The notes under the pieces: model-generated
What the model saw: only the letters and a program-made list of their open reading frames with translations
What the model was told of the DNA's origin: nothing
The model's database searches: none
Shown: one piece after another, positions 23,294 to 34,215 of the stretch
Layout: each line of letters starts with the position of its first letter
Numbering within the stretch: position 1 is the first letter of the stretch
Program-made: the position numbers and the translations under genes
Source: Jaltomata sinuosa
Taxonomy: Eukaryota > Streptophyta > Magnoliopsida > Solanales > Solanaceae
Length of the DNA stretch: 64,000 nt
NCBI GenBank assembly: GCA_003996215.1
Contig: QJPP01000049.1
Coordinates: 1,611,501 to 1,675,500, forward strand
Direction of reading: 5' to 3'

Positions 23294-23729
23294 TGAAGTC
23301 CAGGCAATATGACTAAACCAAACCAGCCCGTTTATTTATTTATATATATGTGTAAATTGTCCTCCTTAGAACAGAATAACATCTACAGATCGAAAAAGTG
23401 AAAACAAACTCCTTGGTTATATCTTTGTTGTGCAGATTCAGAAGCAAATCCATCACCATCTGAAGCAAAATTAACAACCATATCTCTGATTGAGGTTTGC
23501 ATATATCTTCTTTGATTAATAACCCTTCTTCTCTTTGCAAGCCCCTAGTTTAGGATTTTATTTTTATATTTTTTGTTTAAATTTGTTCCCCACGAATTAT
23601 CCCATTCATGTATACTTGTTGATGCTTTACTTTAACCTCTTACTTGACTCAACATTCTTGGATTAGAAGAAAAAAGTTAGAAGGGTTTTTTTTTTTCTCT
23701 CAGATCTTTGCTGTTAAGGAATTAAATTT
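23294..23729 (+). promoter_or_regulatory. Probable promoter, leader exon and leader intron of the F-box gene
   Basis: An AT-rich TATATATAT stretch at about 23,341 precedes a likely leader exon. A donor at TGAG|GTTTGC (intron start 23,495) and a very strong acceptor, a long T run then CTCTCAG (23,702-23,703), frame a 209-bp intron. The ATG is 27 bases further on. Copy 1 keeps the acceptor but has lost 23,294-23,659, including the donor. Confidence 0.45.
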
Positions 23730-24884
23730 ATGGATAGTGTCTGCGCTAAAGACATGAAACTAGGTGCTTGCGATGAGAAAAGGGTGCTTCCAGATGAAAT
23801 AATTTTTAATATATTGAGCTACTTGCCGCTTCGGTCTTTGTACAGATTCAAATGTGTTTGCAAGGTGTGGAATAACCTATATCTGCACCCATATTTCTTG
23901 TATCTTCATAATAGAAACTCCCCGTTTAGTGGAATGATCGACAAGGATGTGAATATCTTGTTTCTTCTCGATATTAGCTGTCCAGACAGATGCGGATTTA
24001 GAACAATCTACCGCAGCAGTCACCACTTGGTTCTAGAGAAGAATATTTACTCTCCAACTCCGCGTTACCGCATAGAATGCCGTCAATTGCGTAATCTGCT
24101 CCCTATCCCTAGTCCACAAAATCCTAGTTTGTGCATTACCCTCGAGTTTGTTCCGTATAATTTGTCTAACAACTCTTTTGCATCTGATGGTGCTGTCAAG
24201 TTGGTTTCAGTTCATGAAGATGGTGGGAAACAACCCCATTCACTCGGTTATGAAGTTCTGACTCTCGAGATTGGGCACCTAAATACGGCTTGTCACTGGC
24301 GAACCATTCCATCATCATCGAAACACAGTGATGGGCGAAAGAGGAAGAACATTCAGCTCTTCTTTAAAATGGGGGTTGCTTATTGCATTTGGTTTGTTGA
24401 AACAGAGGATGATGATCTAGTCGATGATATCGAAGTTGATGTTTTGGATATGGTTAATGAGACCTATATCGGTCATACTTGTTTCCCTAGAGCAAGTTTC
24501 TTCTCAAAGTTGAATATGAGCAGCACTCATCTCTTGGATTGGAATGGTCGCCTCTCGTTTGGTCAACTACTAAAAGATGAGCTCCATGTCTTGGTATTAG
24601 ACGATTACACAAAGTTGAAATGGGCTGAAACAAAGCGCATCATCAAGCTGCAATTCTTGAAGCCATCAACAGATGACAAGCTAATAACATTTCACGCTTG
24701 CGCTGACAAGTCTTTTTTGCTCTTTTGGTGGAAGGACGACAAGGACGAGATAAATCACTCCTTATGCAAGTACGACATTTGTACGGGGGAGTTGTATACT
24801 GCTAAATTGCAAATCAGTTGCAGTTATGGTGAAACCATTCCATGTATTGTCGCTAGAATTCCCTTCTTCAAGGCTTTAGAATGA
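23730..24884 (+). CDS. F-box protein
   Basis: 384 residues, single exon. The F-box is at about residues 18-60 (RVLPDEIIFNILSYLPLRSL, YRFKCVCKVWNNLYLHPYF). This motif binds SKP1 in an SCF ubiquitin ligase, and the C-terminal part picks the protein to be ubiquitinated. The remaining 300 residues look like a plant F-box-associated type-3 fold: HSLGYEVLTLEIG, CHWRTIPSS, GVAYCIWFVE and LFWWKDD, ending in IARIPFFKALE-like sequence (VARIPFFKALE). No stop or frameshift interrupts it, and a leader intron seems present upstream. This is the only host gene in the window that looks intact. Its target is unknown. The ATG chosen is the first in frame and is shared with the truncated copy. Confidence 0.85.
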   Translation: MDSVCAKDMKLGACDEKRVLPDEIIFNILSYLPLRSLYRFKCVCKVWNNLYLHPYFLYLHNRNSPFSGMIDKDVNILFLLDISCPDRCGFRTIYRSSHHLVLEKNIYSPTPRYRIECRQLRNLLPIPSPQNPSLCITLEFVPYNLSNNSFASDGAVKLVSVHEDGGKQPHSLGYEVLTLEIGHLNTACHWRTIPSSSKHSDGRKRKNIQLFFKMGVAYCIWFVETEDDDLVDDIEVDVLDMVNETYIGHTCFPRASFFSKLNMSSTHLLDWNGRLSFGQLLKDELHVLVLDDYTKLKWAETKRIIKLQFLKPSTDDKLITFHACADKSFLLFWWKDDKDEINHSLCKYDICTGELYTAKLQISCSYGETIPCIVARIPFFKALE

Positions 24885-25669
24885 AAGGAAATTTTATTTT
24901 GAGATGTATGCTTATCATTGTGATAGTGTTTGTATATTGTGTACAATAATTTATGTACTGGACATAGTGTGCAGCATCTCTATATAATCCTTTTGTTGTT
25001 TATGACTCTTGAGGTATCTCATACTCATATGTTGTGCTTTCAGCAATTTATGTTGCTCACTGGGGCAATCTGGTTTTCACTATGGCTTTTACTTTGCCAA
25101 CAATTTGGCTTCTGGCATCTTTTAGTCAGGGTGTTGAAGTTTTGGTCGTATTTTGCTTAATGCGCCTTTGAACCGTTTTATCTGTCTAACCAATTTGCAT
25201 GTTTCCTCTACTGGCTTAAATTTGTCCAAATCCGATTTTGAACTGAAGGAAAAAACGTATTTCCTCCATGTGATCTTGATTTTCTGGTTTCTGTCTGTTC
25301 ATTTCGGATGTAATTCAGGTACATATATGCTTCCAAAGGGTGAATAAATTCCTGAGCTCACTTTCTTTCCTGCTGTATGGTGACTTGATTAGCCCTTGGA
25401 ACCAGAGGCGGATCCAGGATTTGAAGGTTACAGGGTGCCGCACCAGCGTTGATTTTTAAAGTCCAAATAGGATAAATATTTGGTCGGTTTGGTCAATTTT
25501 GGGCTTTGATCCAGGTCATTTATTTTTTCGATTTACATAGACAAACAGATCAAACAAACAAAAATTATGACAACTTAGCACAAAGGAAAAAACTTTCAAC
25601 AAAATTAGTAATATCATGAATATACAACATTCATTTAGAATTGCACTCTGACAAGTTTTTATATAATGA
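24885..25669. other. 3' flank of the F-box gene
   Basis: No gene recognised. At about 25,405 the phrase GAGGCGGATCCAGGATTT starts what looks like a dispersed repeat that runs to the Helitron block. I could not assign it to a class. Confidence 0.4.
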
Positions 25670-28329
25670 CTAGTTTAGTGTATGCGCGTTGCGCGTATGT
25701 GTCACGTCAATATAAAGAATTGTATATAAAAATGAATGAAGTATATAATATTGCAACTAAAGTTACAACAACATTATATTCACGAAAAAAGAGTCATATT
25801 TGTCCTTATACTTTCAAAAAAATTTATATTTGTCCATATCTTATTTTTTCAACAAAATTGTCCTTTGGCTCTCGAAATTTGAACACCATCACATAAATTG
25901 GGATGAAAAAATAATATATTGTTGATCAAATGGTCAAGATGAAAGTAGGAACATAGACAAATTACAAGTTGTACAGGGCTTGGATCCATACTCTTAGACT
26001 TCTAATCTTTTCATAATACAAATTTTTGAATTGTTATTGAGTTTGCTATCTGACGGCCATGAAAATTTATGAGAACGTACCTCTAACAATTTAATTTTTA
26101 AAAGATTACCAGCATCAAGAATGAAGAACACGGCAACAAACCCAACAATCTGGCTTTCTACATCATAATTATAAAAAAAATTATAATTTCAAAAACCCTT
26201 TATTCATATAAAATATTAAAAATAAAACACAACATATACAAAAACAATAACTACTTAAATCTACTCAAAAAATTTAGTTCATTGCATCACCTTGCGTAAC
26301 AATTAATACGACCAAAATCTTTATCCTATTTAACCATTGAAATCTCCCAATACTGTAAACTTGACTTGGTGACTGCACTTATAAGGGCAAAGCAACGATG
26401 ATAATTATAGAGCCCTAAGTAGTTTGAATTTTTCGTGTACACCTCTTACCATATATTTTAGGATTTTTTATTTTATCACAATTCTTTTCATATATTTAAA
26501 ATCATGTATTAATTTCATGTTTCTACTATTAATTGCATATCAATAATGAAAAAATCGTGAGTTAAAAGGAGTCCATGTGGATTTTATATTCTAATTTTTA
26601 ATAATACTTCCTCCGTTCCTTTTTATTTGTCATGTATACTAATAATAGTTATTTTAAAATATTTGTCAATTTAAAAAATCAAGAGAGAATTAAATTTTTT
26701 TTCCATTAACATTAATTATTCTAAAACTAAGAGACACATAAATAGACAAAGATTAACAAGGGATATATGAGTCAAATTACACCCCTAATTAAATTTTTTT
26801 AATCGTTATACAAAGTCTTATCATGACAATAAAAAAGGAACGGAGGGAGTACTATTTAATAAGAATACACATGTCCTATTTATCAAAAGGGAAGAATTCA
26901 TTATAAATTACGTATTAATCATGTATAATTCATATATAATCTTTAAAGCTATTAACTAAAAAAAATAAAGAAAGGAAAAAAGGATATGATAAATTGACAA
27001 TCAAAATAAAAAAAAATAGTAGATCCAACCCGCACCACTAAGAGAAGGAAAATGTGATTTTGCTTTAGGTAACCTAATTAATGCTTTGAAACTTGGTATA
27101 CATATATTGTTGTTGGGGACTGAGATGGTGGATAATAATATATTACTATTATTATAGTGTTTATCTTTAAACTATGTATTATTTTGAAAAGTGGAGACTA
27201 TTGGAACAATGGAGAATTCGACATTTTAGGCTTCTATTTAGTAATCACTCACGTTGTATCTCTTATTAAGCACTATTCTTTTTGTGTCTTTTGATTCTTA
27301 ATTTTCATCCAAATAGGAGTATTATTCTTGGTTAGACATGTATATATTAATGAACAATCCAAAGATACTAAAATATGAGGAAATTGTGTTAAGCCCCACT
27401 AGCCTGATTGAACGTGTGAATCTCAATGTTTGAGTTTAAATATTTCTCTACAATCTACATAGAGAATGCAAAGGCAAAATCAACATTCTAATCAAAATTT
27501 AAACACTGGAGAATAGATGTATCATCATGGGCGTTGAATGAATTCATCATCTTTTTGTAGGTGAACATATACGAAACATCATGATGAATTAAATTGATCC
27601 ATAAAATCATAGATACCTCAATTTGTTTGACAATCAAGTCGAGAAATGTCAAACCATTACGAAGTTCAATAAGTGATCTGCATGGAAGAATACAAGCTTC
27701 AGACTCTGAGAAGATATAAAGATTGATAAATAACTCAGCTAAAACTTTCAAAATTCGCAATGAAAATGACATCACAATATGTGGTCAAATTTGAATGCAA
27801 TAATTTATGAAGGACTAAAGCAAAGGTTTTTAACGTTTCTAGACAAACTTCTCAAGAATTCAATCATCATCATATACACCACAAAGGTAGAAGGTAAAAT
27901 ATGTAGAAATCATCTTCGCCTAACTCCTGTTACATAATTATCAAATCAAACAAGAGGTTTTGAAGTATAAAAAAAGGAGATTAAACATTCACAAAGGAGT
28001 TGAAGCTTGTCTTCGGTGGCCAAGCGTTGCCTCTTTCACCATGTTATACGTATGACATACAAAATATTGAAGAATCTTTTCTCTCTATATATAATATAGA
28101 GAGTCCTAACCCTAAAATTATAAAAGGAATTAAAAATAACTAAAATTTCTTACCTAGTTTAAATAAGAAAATATTTAATGCAGAAATTCTAGTTAATATA
28201 AAGCTAATTAAACAATAATTAGAGAAAATAAGTGAAAAGATAATTTTTGTCTATTGCGGAGTCTTTTAATGAAGGGCAAAAAGTTCAAATCGCATTATAA
28301 GGTCTTTCACACTTTTAATATAATATAGA
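25670..28329 (-). mobile_element. Helitron unit 1
   Basis: 3' end: CTAG at 25,670-25,673 with stem ATGCGC/GCGCGT; 5' TC at 28,328-28,329. Flanked by A on the left and T on the right, as expected for insertion between A and T. A Stowaway MITE is nested at 26,607-26,849. No protein gene recognised. Confidence 0.65.
26607..26849. mobile_element. Stowaway MITE
   Basis: 243 bp with ends CTTCCTCCGTTCCTTTTTAT and its near-complement ending GGAACGGAGGGAG, flanked on both sides by TA. The CTCCCTCCGTTC-type end and TA target are diagnostic of Stowaway (Tc1/mariner-type, non-autonomous). Confidence 0.9.
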
Positions 28330-29458
28330 TTAGTTTAAAGTACGTGCTTTGCGCGTGTGCATTATGTTAATTATGTTATTATATAAAATTGAATTATGCA
28401 AAATAGAAATGACATTAAATAAGATGCAACTTCATTTAAATGAGAAAAAGTATTAATTACATTTAGCTAAATTTAGAAATGACACTTTTTATTTTTCTAC
28501 AAAAAATAAAAAACTCTCTAACGACATATTTTATTTATGTGCACTACAGACTGCTTCTCAACTGAATTATCAAAGAACTTGACCATTAAGCTATTTCATG
28601 ACAACCTTAAAATAAAATGTGTTATTTAAAGTTGCTTATTCTTTCAAGATAATTTTTTTTTTTTCATCTAATATTTTCTGCTATCAAATAAAAGATTAAA
28701 GCCCCCAACTTTTATAGAACTATTACAGTTTTTTCACGGTAATTAGTCGGGCAATTTAAAAATTAAGTCACGATAAGAAAAAGAACCTTATATATAATAT
28801 AATCATATTTTAGGTTTAAAGATCCTTACTTTTTCACTATAAAGATAATTAATAGTAATTATAATTTGAGGAACTAAAAATAGACTCCTCAAAAAGGAAA
28901 ATTCTCCAAAAAAAAAAAAATCTACAGCAGAAAATAATTGTACTTGTAACTTCTCTTATAATCAAAATAGGACTCGTGCTCAAAATGAAAAATTTCCCCC
29001 AAAATAGCTAAAAATCGCAGAAAATAATCAAAACTTTTATGTGTGTGAGACACTTAAAATATTACAATGATAAGTAACCAAATAGAAACTATAACAAAAT
29101 AATACGATAATCGAGATAACAGAACAATAGGATTAAACCTAACCTTTACAGAAAAATATATTCATCATTAAGTAGAAAAAATAGCCGATAGTAACAGAAC
29201 ATAAACTACAGATAATAATAGAAGAGAAATTACAATAAACACAATATGATAATCGAAAAATCAGAACAATAAGATTAAACCTAATTTTTATACATAAATT
29301 TTTCAAAGCCCGAACAGAATAGAACATCAGTCACACATCAAAACCTAATAGATTCTCGATTTTAAATTCTAGAAAGCTAAAGCTAATTCTAAACTAAAAC
29401 AAAAAAAGATAATGTAAGTATTAATAATTGAAACACCATATGTTAAAGTAAATAATGA

Positions 29459-29740
29459 CCCTTACCAACTTGTACTCGTTGGTGGTAGGAAGTAAGGTGA
29501 AACCTGTAGCTAGATCGCGCATACAAGAGAGCGTAACATGATTTATGTGTGCTCTTCTAATTATTCCATAGAAAATCTTGTATTCCCTTGTAGCAATGTT
29601 CCACACCACAACTGAGTTAGTGAAAAGCATAGCATGCCTCTACAAGCGGCTGCCACATAAATGTTAATTCTTTTAGGAAAAGTAGGAAGAGGTAAAATTA
29701 AATCGGTAAAAAATTCACATTCAGATACTGAGATGCTATT
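29459..29740 (-). pseudogene. Captured F-box-gene fragment
   Basis: Translated on the minus strand in pieces this gives FTDLILPLPTLPKRINIYVAA (second copy), then TNSVVVWNIATREYKIF and TNEYKLVRVI. These follow the order of the F-box-associated domain of plant F-box proteins (GLLCF...VLWNPATREYK...NDYKVVRI). The frame is broken and no F-box is present. A partial second copy lies at 29,900-30,090 because of a 354-bp duplication. It is not derived from the intact F-box gene at 23.7 kb as far as I can see. Gene-fragment capture is typical of plant Helitrons. Confidence 0.5.
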
Positions 29741-30340
29741 ATATTAAAACCTTAAAACAAAGGAAAAACTAAAGAATCCTAAACCTAATTAAAGAAAAGT
29801 CTTATATATACACATCACTTTTTGATTTTTTCAATAAAAATAGTTATTAGTAATTATAGTTATATAGCAAAATGACAAATTTATCTATTGCAAAGTGCTT
29901 TAATGAAGGGCAAAGAATTCCATAGAAAATCTTGTATTCCCTTGTAGCAATGTTCCACACCACAACTGAGTTAGTGAAAAGCATAGCATGCCTCTACAAA
30001 CGGCTGCCACATAAATGTTAATTCTTTTAGGAAGAGTAGGAAGAGGTAAAATTAAATCGGTAAAAATTCCACATTCAGACACTGAGATGCTATTATATTA
30101 AAACTCCAAAACAAAGGAAAAACTAAAAGAATCCTAAACCTAATTAAAGAAAAGTCTTATATATACACATCACTTTTTGATTTTCTCAATAAAAATAGTT
30201 ATTAGTAATTATAGTTATATAGCAAAATGACAAATTTATCTATTGCAAAGTGCTTTAAAGTGATTTTCTCAATAAAAATAGTTATTAGTAATTATAGTTA
30301 TATAGCAAAATGACAAATTTATCTATTGCAAAGTGCTTTA
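29563..30340. repeat. Local tandem duplications, 354 bp and 83 bp
   Basis: 29,563-29,916 is repeated from 29,917 (offset 354) to about 30,258. The last part is repeated again at offset 83 (30,179 onward to 30,262 onward). Copies are nearly identical, so the duplications look young. Confidence 0.8.
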
Positions 30341-30621
30341 ATGAAGGGCAAAGAATTCAAAACACACTATAAGGTACTTCATACTTTTAATATAATCATA
30401 ATATAAATGCAATATACAGTATATATTATGAGATCGTGACCCATCTATCTTAATACTTATAGATAGTATATTTTATAAACCATATAGATTAAAAGTAATT
30501 TTATTTATAGTTAAATAACATAATCAAATCTAAGTCACAATTAAACAAAAAAAGAGTTAATTAGCATCACAAATAAAAAAGAACTCAAGGAAATAATATA
30601 TCGGAGGTCCCTAAATAATAG

Positions 30622-31915
30622 GATAATAATTCTAATCAAATCTAAGTCACAATTAAACAAAAAAAGAGTTAATTAGCATCACAAATAAAAAAGAACTCAA
30701 GGAAATAATATATCGGAGGTCCCTAAATAATAGGATAATAATTCTCAAAATGTTTATTCACTTTAAATATTATTTGATATTCATGCATTAAAATATGTTA
30801 TTCTATCTTCTTGTTCTTTTATATAATTCTCAAAAAGTTTATATACAATGTTGTTGCAATACATCCGTAATAATTTTCATCAAATTTTGTTTGCAAGAAA
30901 TAGATCTCACAAATGCTAACCAAAAGGAAGAATAAATCACAACCTTTTTATAACAAAATAAATTACCTGTTCCATCTCTTGAGCAATATAATATCAAAAA
31001 CGAATCAACTTTGTTTCCTTCCTTACAAAATAAGACCCTGAAATCAAAAGTACATGCCATAAACCTAGTCAAAAAGTTTGTTAAACAATAATTTCAATCA
31101 AATAGAAACATATTGAATCACAATTAATACAAAATTTCAGAAAACTTAGATGAAAGTACATGAAAAGAAACTCATAATAATTGGCATATATAAAAAAAAT
31201 TAGAACGGTGCATAGAAATTATTTGCAAATTAAAGTTTTCTAATTAGAGAGGTATACAATTTGTATAATTAAATAACATAATCAAATCTAAGTCATAATT
31301 AAACAAAAAAAGATTTAATTAGCATCACAAATAAAAAAGAACTCAAGGAAATAATATATCGGAGGTCCCTAAATAATAGGATAATAATTCTCAAATATTT
31401 ATTTACTTTAAATATTATTTGATATTAATGCATTAAAATATGTTATTCTATCTTCTTGTTTTTTTATATAATTCTCAAAAAGTTTATATACAATGTTATT
31501 GCAATACATCCGCAATAATTTTCATCAAATTTTATTTGCAAGAAATAGATCTCACAAATGCTAATTAAAAGAAAGAATAAATCGCACCACCTTTTTATAA
31601 CAAAATAAATTACCTGTTCCATCTCTTGAGCAATATAATATCAAAAACGAATCAACTTTGTTTCCTTCCTTACAAAATAAGACCCTGACAGCGAAAGTAC
31701 ATGCCATAAACCTAGTCAAAAAGTTTGTTGAACAATAATTTCAGTCAAATAGAAACATATTGAATCACAATTAAAACAAAATTTCAGAAAACTTAGATGG
31801 AAGTACATGAAAAGAAACTCATAATAATTGGCATATATAAAAATAATTAGAACGGTGCATAGAAATTGTTTGCAAATTAAAGTTTTCTAATTAGAGGGGT
31901 ATACAATTTGTATAA
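30622..31915. repeat. 647-bp tandem duplication
   Basis: The two halves align at an offset of 646-647 bp through landmarks such as TCGGAGGTCCC (30,713 and 31,359) and GGTATACAATTTG (31,251 and 31,898), with few differences. No gene recognised in either half. Confidence 0.8.
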
Positions 31916-32472
31916 TTATACCACTGTGTTCCCCTTTTTATATATTTTAGAAGTTTTATTTTTTAAGTCTTCTTCCTATTTATTTTAGAAGTCTATATTA
32001 ATTCTCTTAATATTTCTTACTCTATAGTTTAGGATTCTTTAATTTTTTTCATATATTTTAGGAGTCAATATTATAAGGAAAAACTACATAAATAATCAAA
32101 CATCCTTACCCTAATTACTAAATATCCCAGTACTTTAAAATAATTACATTTATCCCATTAAATTGAAATTACATTGTAAAAAAACTGTATCCACCACAAT
32201 CCCTAAAAAAGGGCCTAAAATCACTCAACTTGTATCTAAAGGCAACGGTTGTTCTCTCTCTATAATCGTTTTCCCCAAATCACGCCTTCAACCAAGGCTC
32301 CATCTTCCACACGATCTTCCTCCACTTTTCAAAAAAAATTGGCGCTTGCTGGATCATAATCTTCCATTGTTGAGGTTGGTAAAATTCGTTTTTCAACTTT
32401 TACTATAGTTTAGTTCTAAGTTATCATAATCTATAAGAGCAATTACTTGATAACGAATCAACGATTGCCTTC

Positions 32473-32790
32473 ATGGATAACGAATCAGATAACTTGATAA
32501 TACCAAGTAACCAACAATGGCCTTCATTTGATTTAGGTATATCTCAAATGGAGAACAATGAAGTGCCTTCTCCGACCTTTATTCCGGCTGTTAGAGACTT
32601 TGAAGAAGAAGACTTTGCTGAAAATAGATCCAAATTTAGAAACGATCAAGTCAAAATGAATGAATTGCACAAAAATTTGAAATCAAGAACAAGGGACTCA
32701 AACCCAGATGTTATTTTCCAGTGTTACCAACTTGTTACCATGTATCTAGTGTTATTTTCCATGTATCCAAGTATACATATATCTATCTGA
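32473..32790 (+). CDS. Small acidic hypothetical frame inside the MULE
   Basis: 105 codons from ATG 32,473. The first 80 residues are acidic with a basic end (MDNESDNLII, VRDFEEEDFAENRSKFRNDQ, KNLKSRTRDSNPD), after which the frame enters the GTATCC-repeat region and looks random. Could be the start of a MULE-carried gene whose remainder is deleted. I do not recognise a domain. Confidence 0.25.
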   Translation: MDNESDNLIIPSNQQWPSFDLGISQMENNEVPSPTFIPAVRDFEEEDFAENRSKFRNDQVKMNELHKNLKSRTRDSNPDVIFQCYQLVTMYLVLFSMYPSIHISI

Positions 32791-33535
32791 GTTGTAAATG
32801 TGTAACTTTTGTAAATTTAAAGTTTCAAATCAAAACAAAGCAATACGTATCCAGGGATAACATTGTAAGCAAATCTTGTGTTACATGTATCCAGGATTAA
32901 TTCATGTTAACATGTATCCCAATACTACTGCAACCTGCTATTTGAGATGTTGGTAACATGTATCCTTAACACTGTTACAATGTATCCAAGCTTACAAACT
33001 TGTATCCAATATTAACATGTATCCAAGTATACCTATATCTATTTGCTGTTTAGATGGGTATCCTTAGATATTGGGAAGTATCCTTAACACTGTTATAATG
33101 TATCCAAGCTTATAATCTTGGATACAGTGTTAACAGTGTATCCAAGTATACCTATTGTTGTTTGTTGTTTAAATGTGTATCCTTAGATATTTGAGATCTA
33201 TTATTACCTGTATCCTGTATAATGGAGTTACTTGCTGGTTTGATGTGTATCCAAGTAATTTTAAATTGAAATTTGAATTCTCCAGTTGTTTGTGGAGATG
33301 AGGATACTGCAGATGCATTTCAAAGTGATTGACGCGTGATTTACTCCTCATTAATTGTAAATCTGTTATTTCCTTTTAAAGCGCCCTAATAGTAATAGAT
33401 TTACAATTAATGATTTACTCCTCATTAATTGTAAATATTTCATTTCCTTTTAAAGCGTCATAATAGAAACAGATTTACCATTAATGAAGAGGTTATATGT
33501 ATCCAGGATACACGAAAATACAAAGGATACACGTC
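32735..33535. repeat. GTATCC-rich subterminal repeat region of the MULE
   Basis: More than fifteen copies of TGTATCC, often TGTATCCAAG or ATGTATCCAAGTATAC, at irregular spacing, with GGATACA on the opposite side near the end. Irregular clustered short motifs near an end resemble transposase-binding subterminal repeats. Confidence 0.6.
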
Positions 33536-33939
33536 TTTCCTTTTTTAAACTACCGGGAAAAATGTAATATTTTAAAGTAGTGGGATAAAACGTAATTAGG
33601 GACTAAACTACTGTGTTTTATGTTGTTTACACATATTATAAATATAACTAAATAATAATTTGAATAAAATAATAAATGACAATTTTGTCTATTGTGAAGT
33701 CTTTTAATGAAGGACAAAAAGTTCAAATCATATTAATAAGGTGCTTCACACTTTTAATATAACTAGTTTAGTGTACGTGCGGTGCACGTGTGTATCACAT
33801 CAAACAGATAGATATATAAAAATTATTATAAAAACTAATTAACATTAAACAAAATAAATATTTATTTAAATAATGGAGTAAATATTATTACACAACTTCT
33901 GAATGCAAATATGATGAATTTCATTAGTATTTTTATCTC

Positions 33940-34215
33940 ACTACTATCAACCACTATTATCACAACAACCACCCGTCACTATCAATAATTATCACTATTA
34001 GTCACTACTATATATCGTCAATCACTGTCATTATTCATCATCACCACCTATCACTTTTATCCACCACAACTATTCGTCGTCAATACCAACTTATCACCAT
34101 CAATCACTACTGTTAGCACAACCACCACTAACTACTACATATAGCACTGTTATTAGCTAACATCATCACTAATAGATACTTACAACCATCATCACTAACC
34201 CTCATCATCACTAAT
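33940..34215 (+). repeat. Imperfect CAC/ATC-type repeat
   Basis: Words such as ATCACCA, CACTACTA, CATCATCAC recur for about 275 bp. Low complexity, no gene. Confidence 0.6.

Larger units (their letters stand above)
28330..30396 (-). mobile_element. Helitron unit 2 with captured F-box fragment
   Basis: 3' end: TTAG on the plus strand (CTAA on the minus) at 28,330 with stem ACGTGC/GCGCGT, directly abutting unit 1. A diverged 5' end (AAGTATGAAGTACC on the minus strand) lies at about 30,396. It carries F-box-gene sequence and local tandem duplications. Confidence 0.55.
32077..33632. mobile_element. MULE with 9-bp target duplication
   Basis: 1556 bp with long imperfect inverted ends of about 80 bp: the left end contains ACATAAA, CCCTAATTAC, TATCCCA and TACTTTAAAATA, and the right end contains the same words in reverse complement. 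It is flanked on both sides by ATATTATAA (32,068-32,076 and 33,633-33,641). A 9-bp duplication and long ends fit Mutator-like elements. Related empty sites (ATATTATAAAGATAA, at about 34,969 and 35,634) exist nearby in sister Helitron sequence. Confidence 0.75.
30397..33762 (-). mobile_element. Helitron-derived segment without a recognised 3' end
   Basis: It ends in a good Helitron 5' end (33,718-33,762), but I find no hairpin plus CTAG before it. It contains a 112-bp duplication (30,521 and 30,633), a 647-bp duplication (about 30,622-31,268 and 31,269-31,915) and a MULE. Confidence 0.45.

Noticed and set aside
23294..23659. Treating the stretch missing from F-box copy 1 as a spliced intron (retrocopy)
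   Set aside because: The missing stretch does not start with GT or end with AG, and copy 1 keeps the intron acceptor and T run, so it is not a processed copy.
30839..31072. Minus-strand 77-codon frame as a captured gene
   Set aside because: It lies in a duplicated, AT-rich stretch; I could not match it to a known domain, and its second copy does not preserve the frame convincingly.
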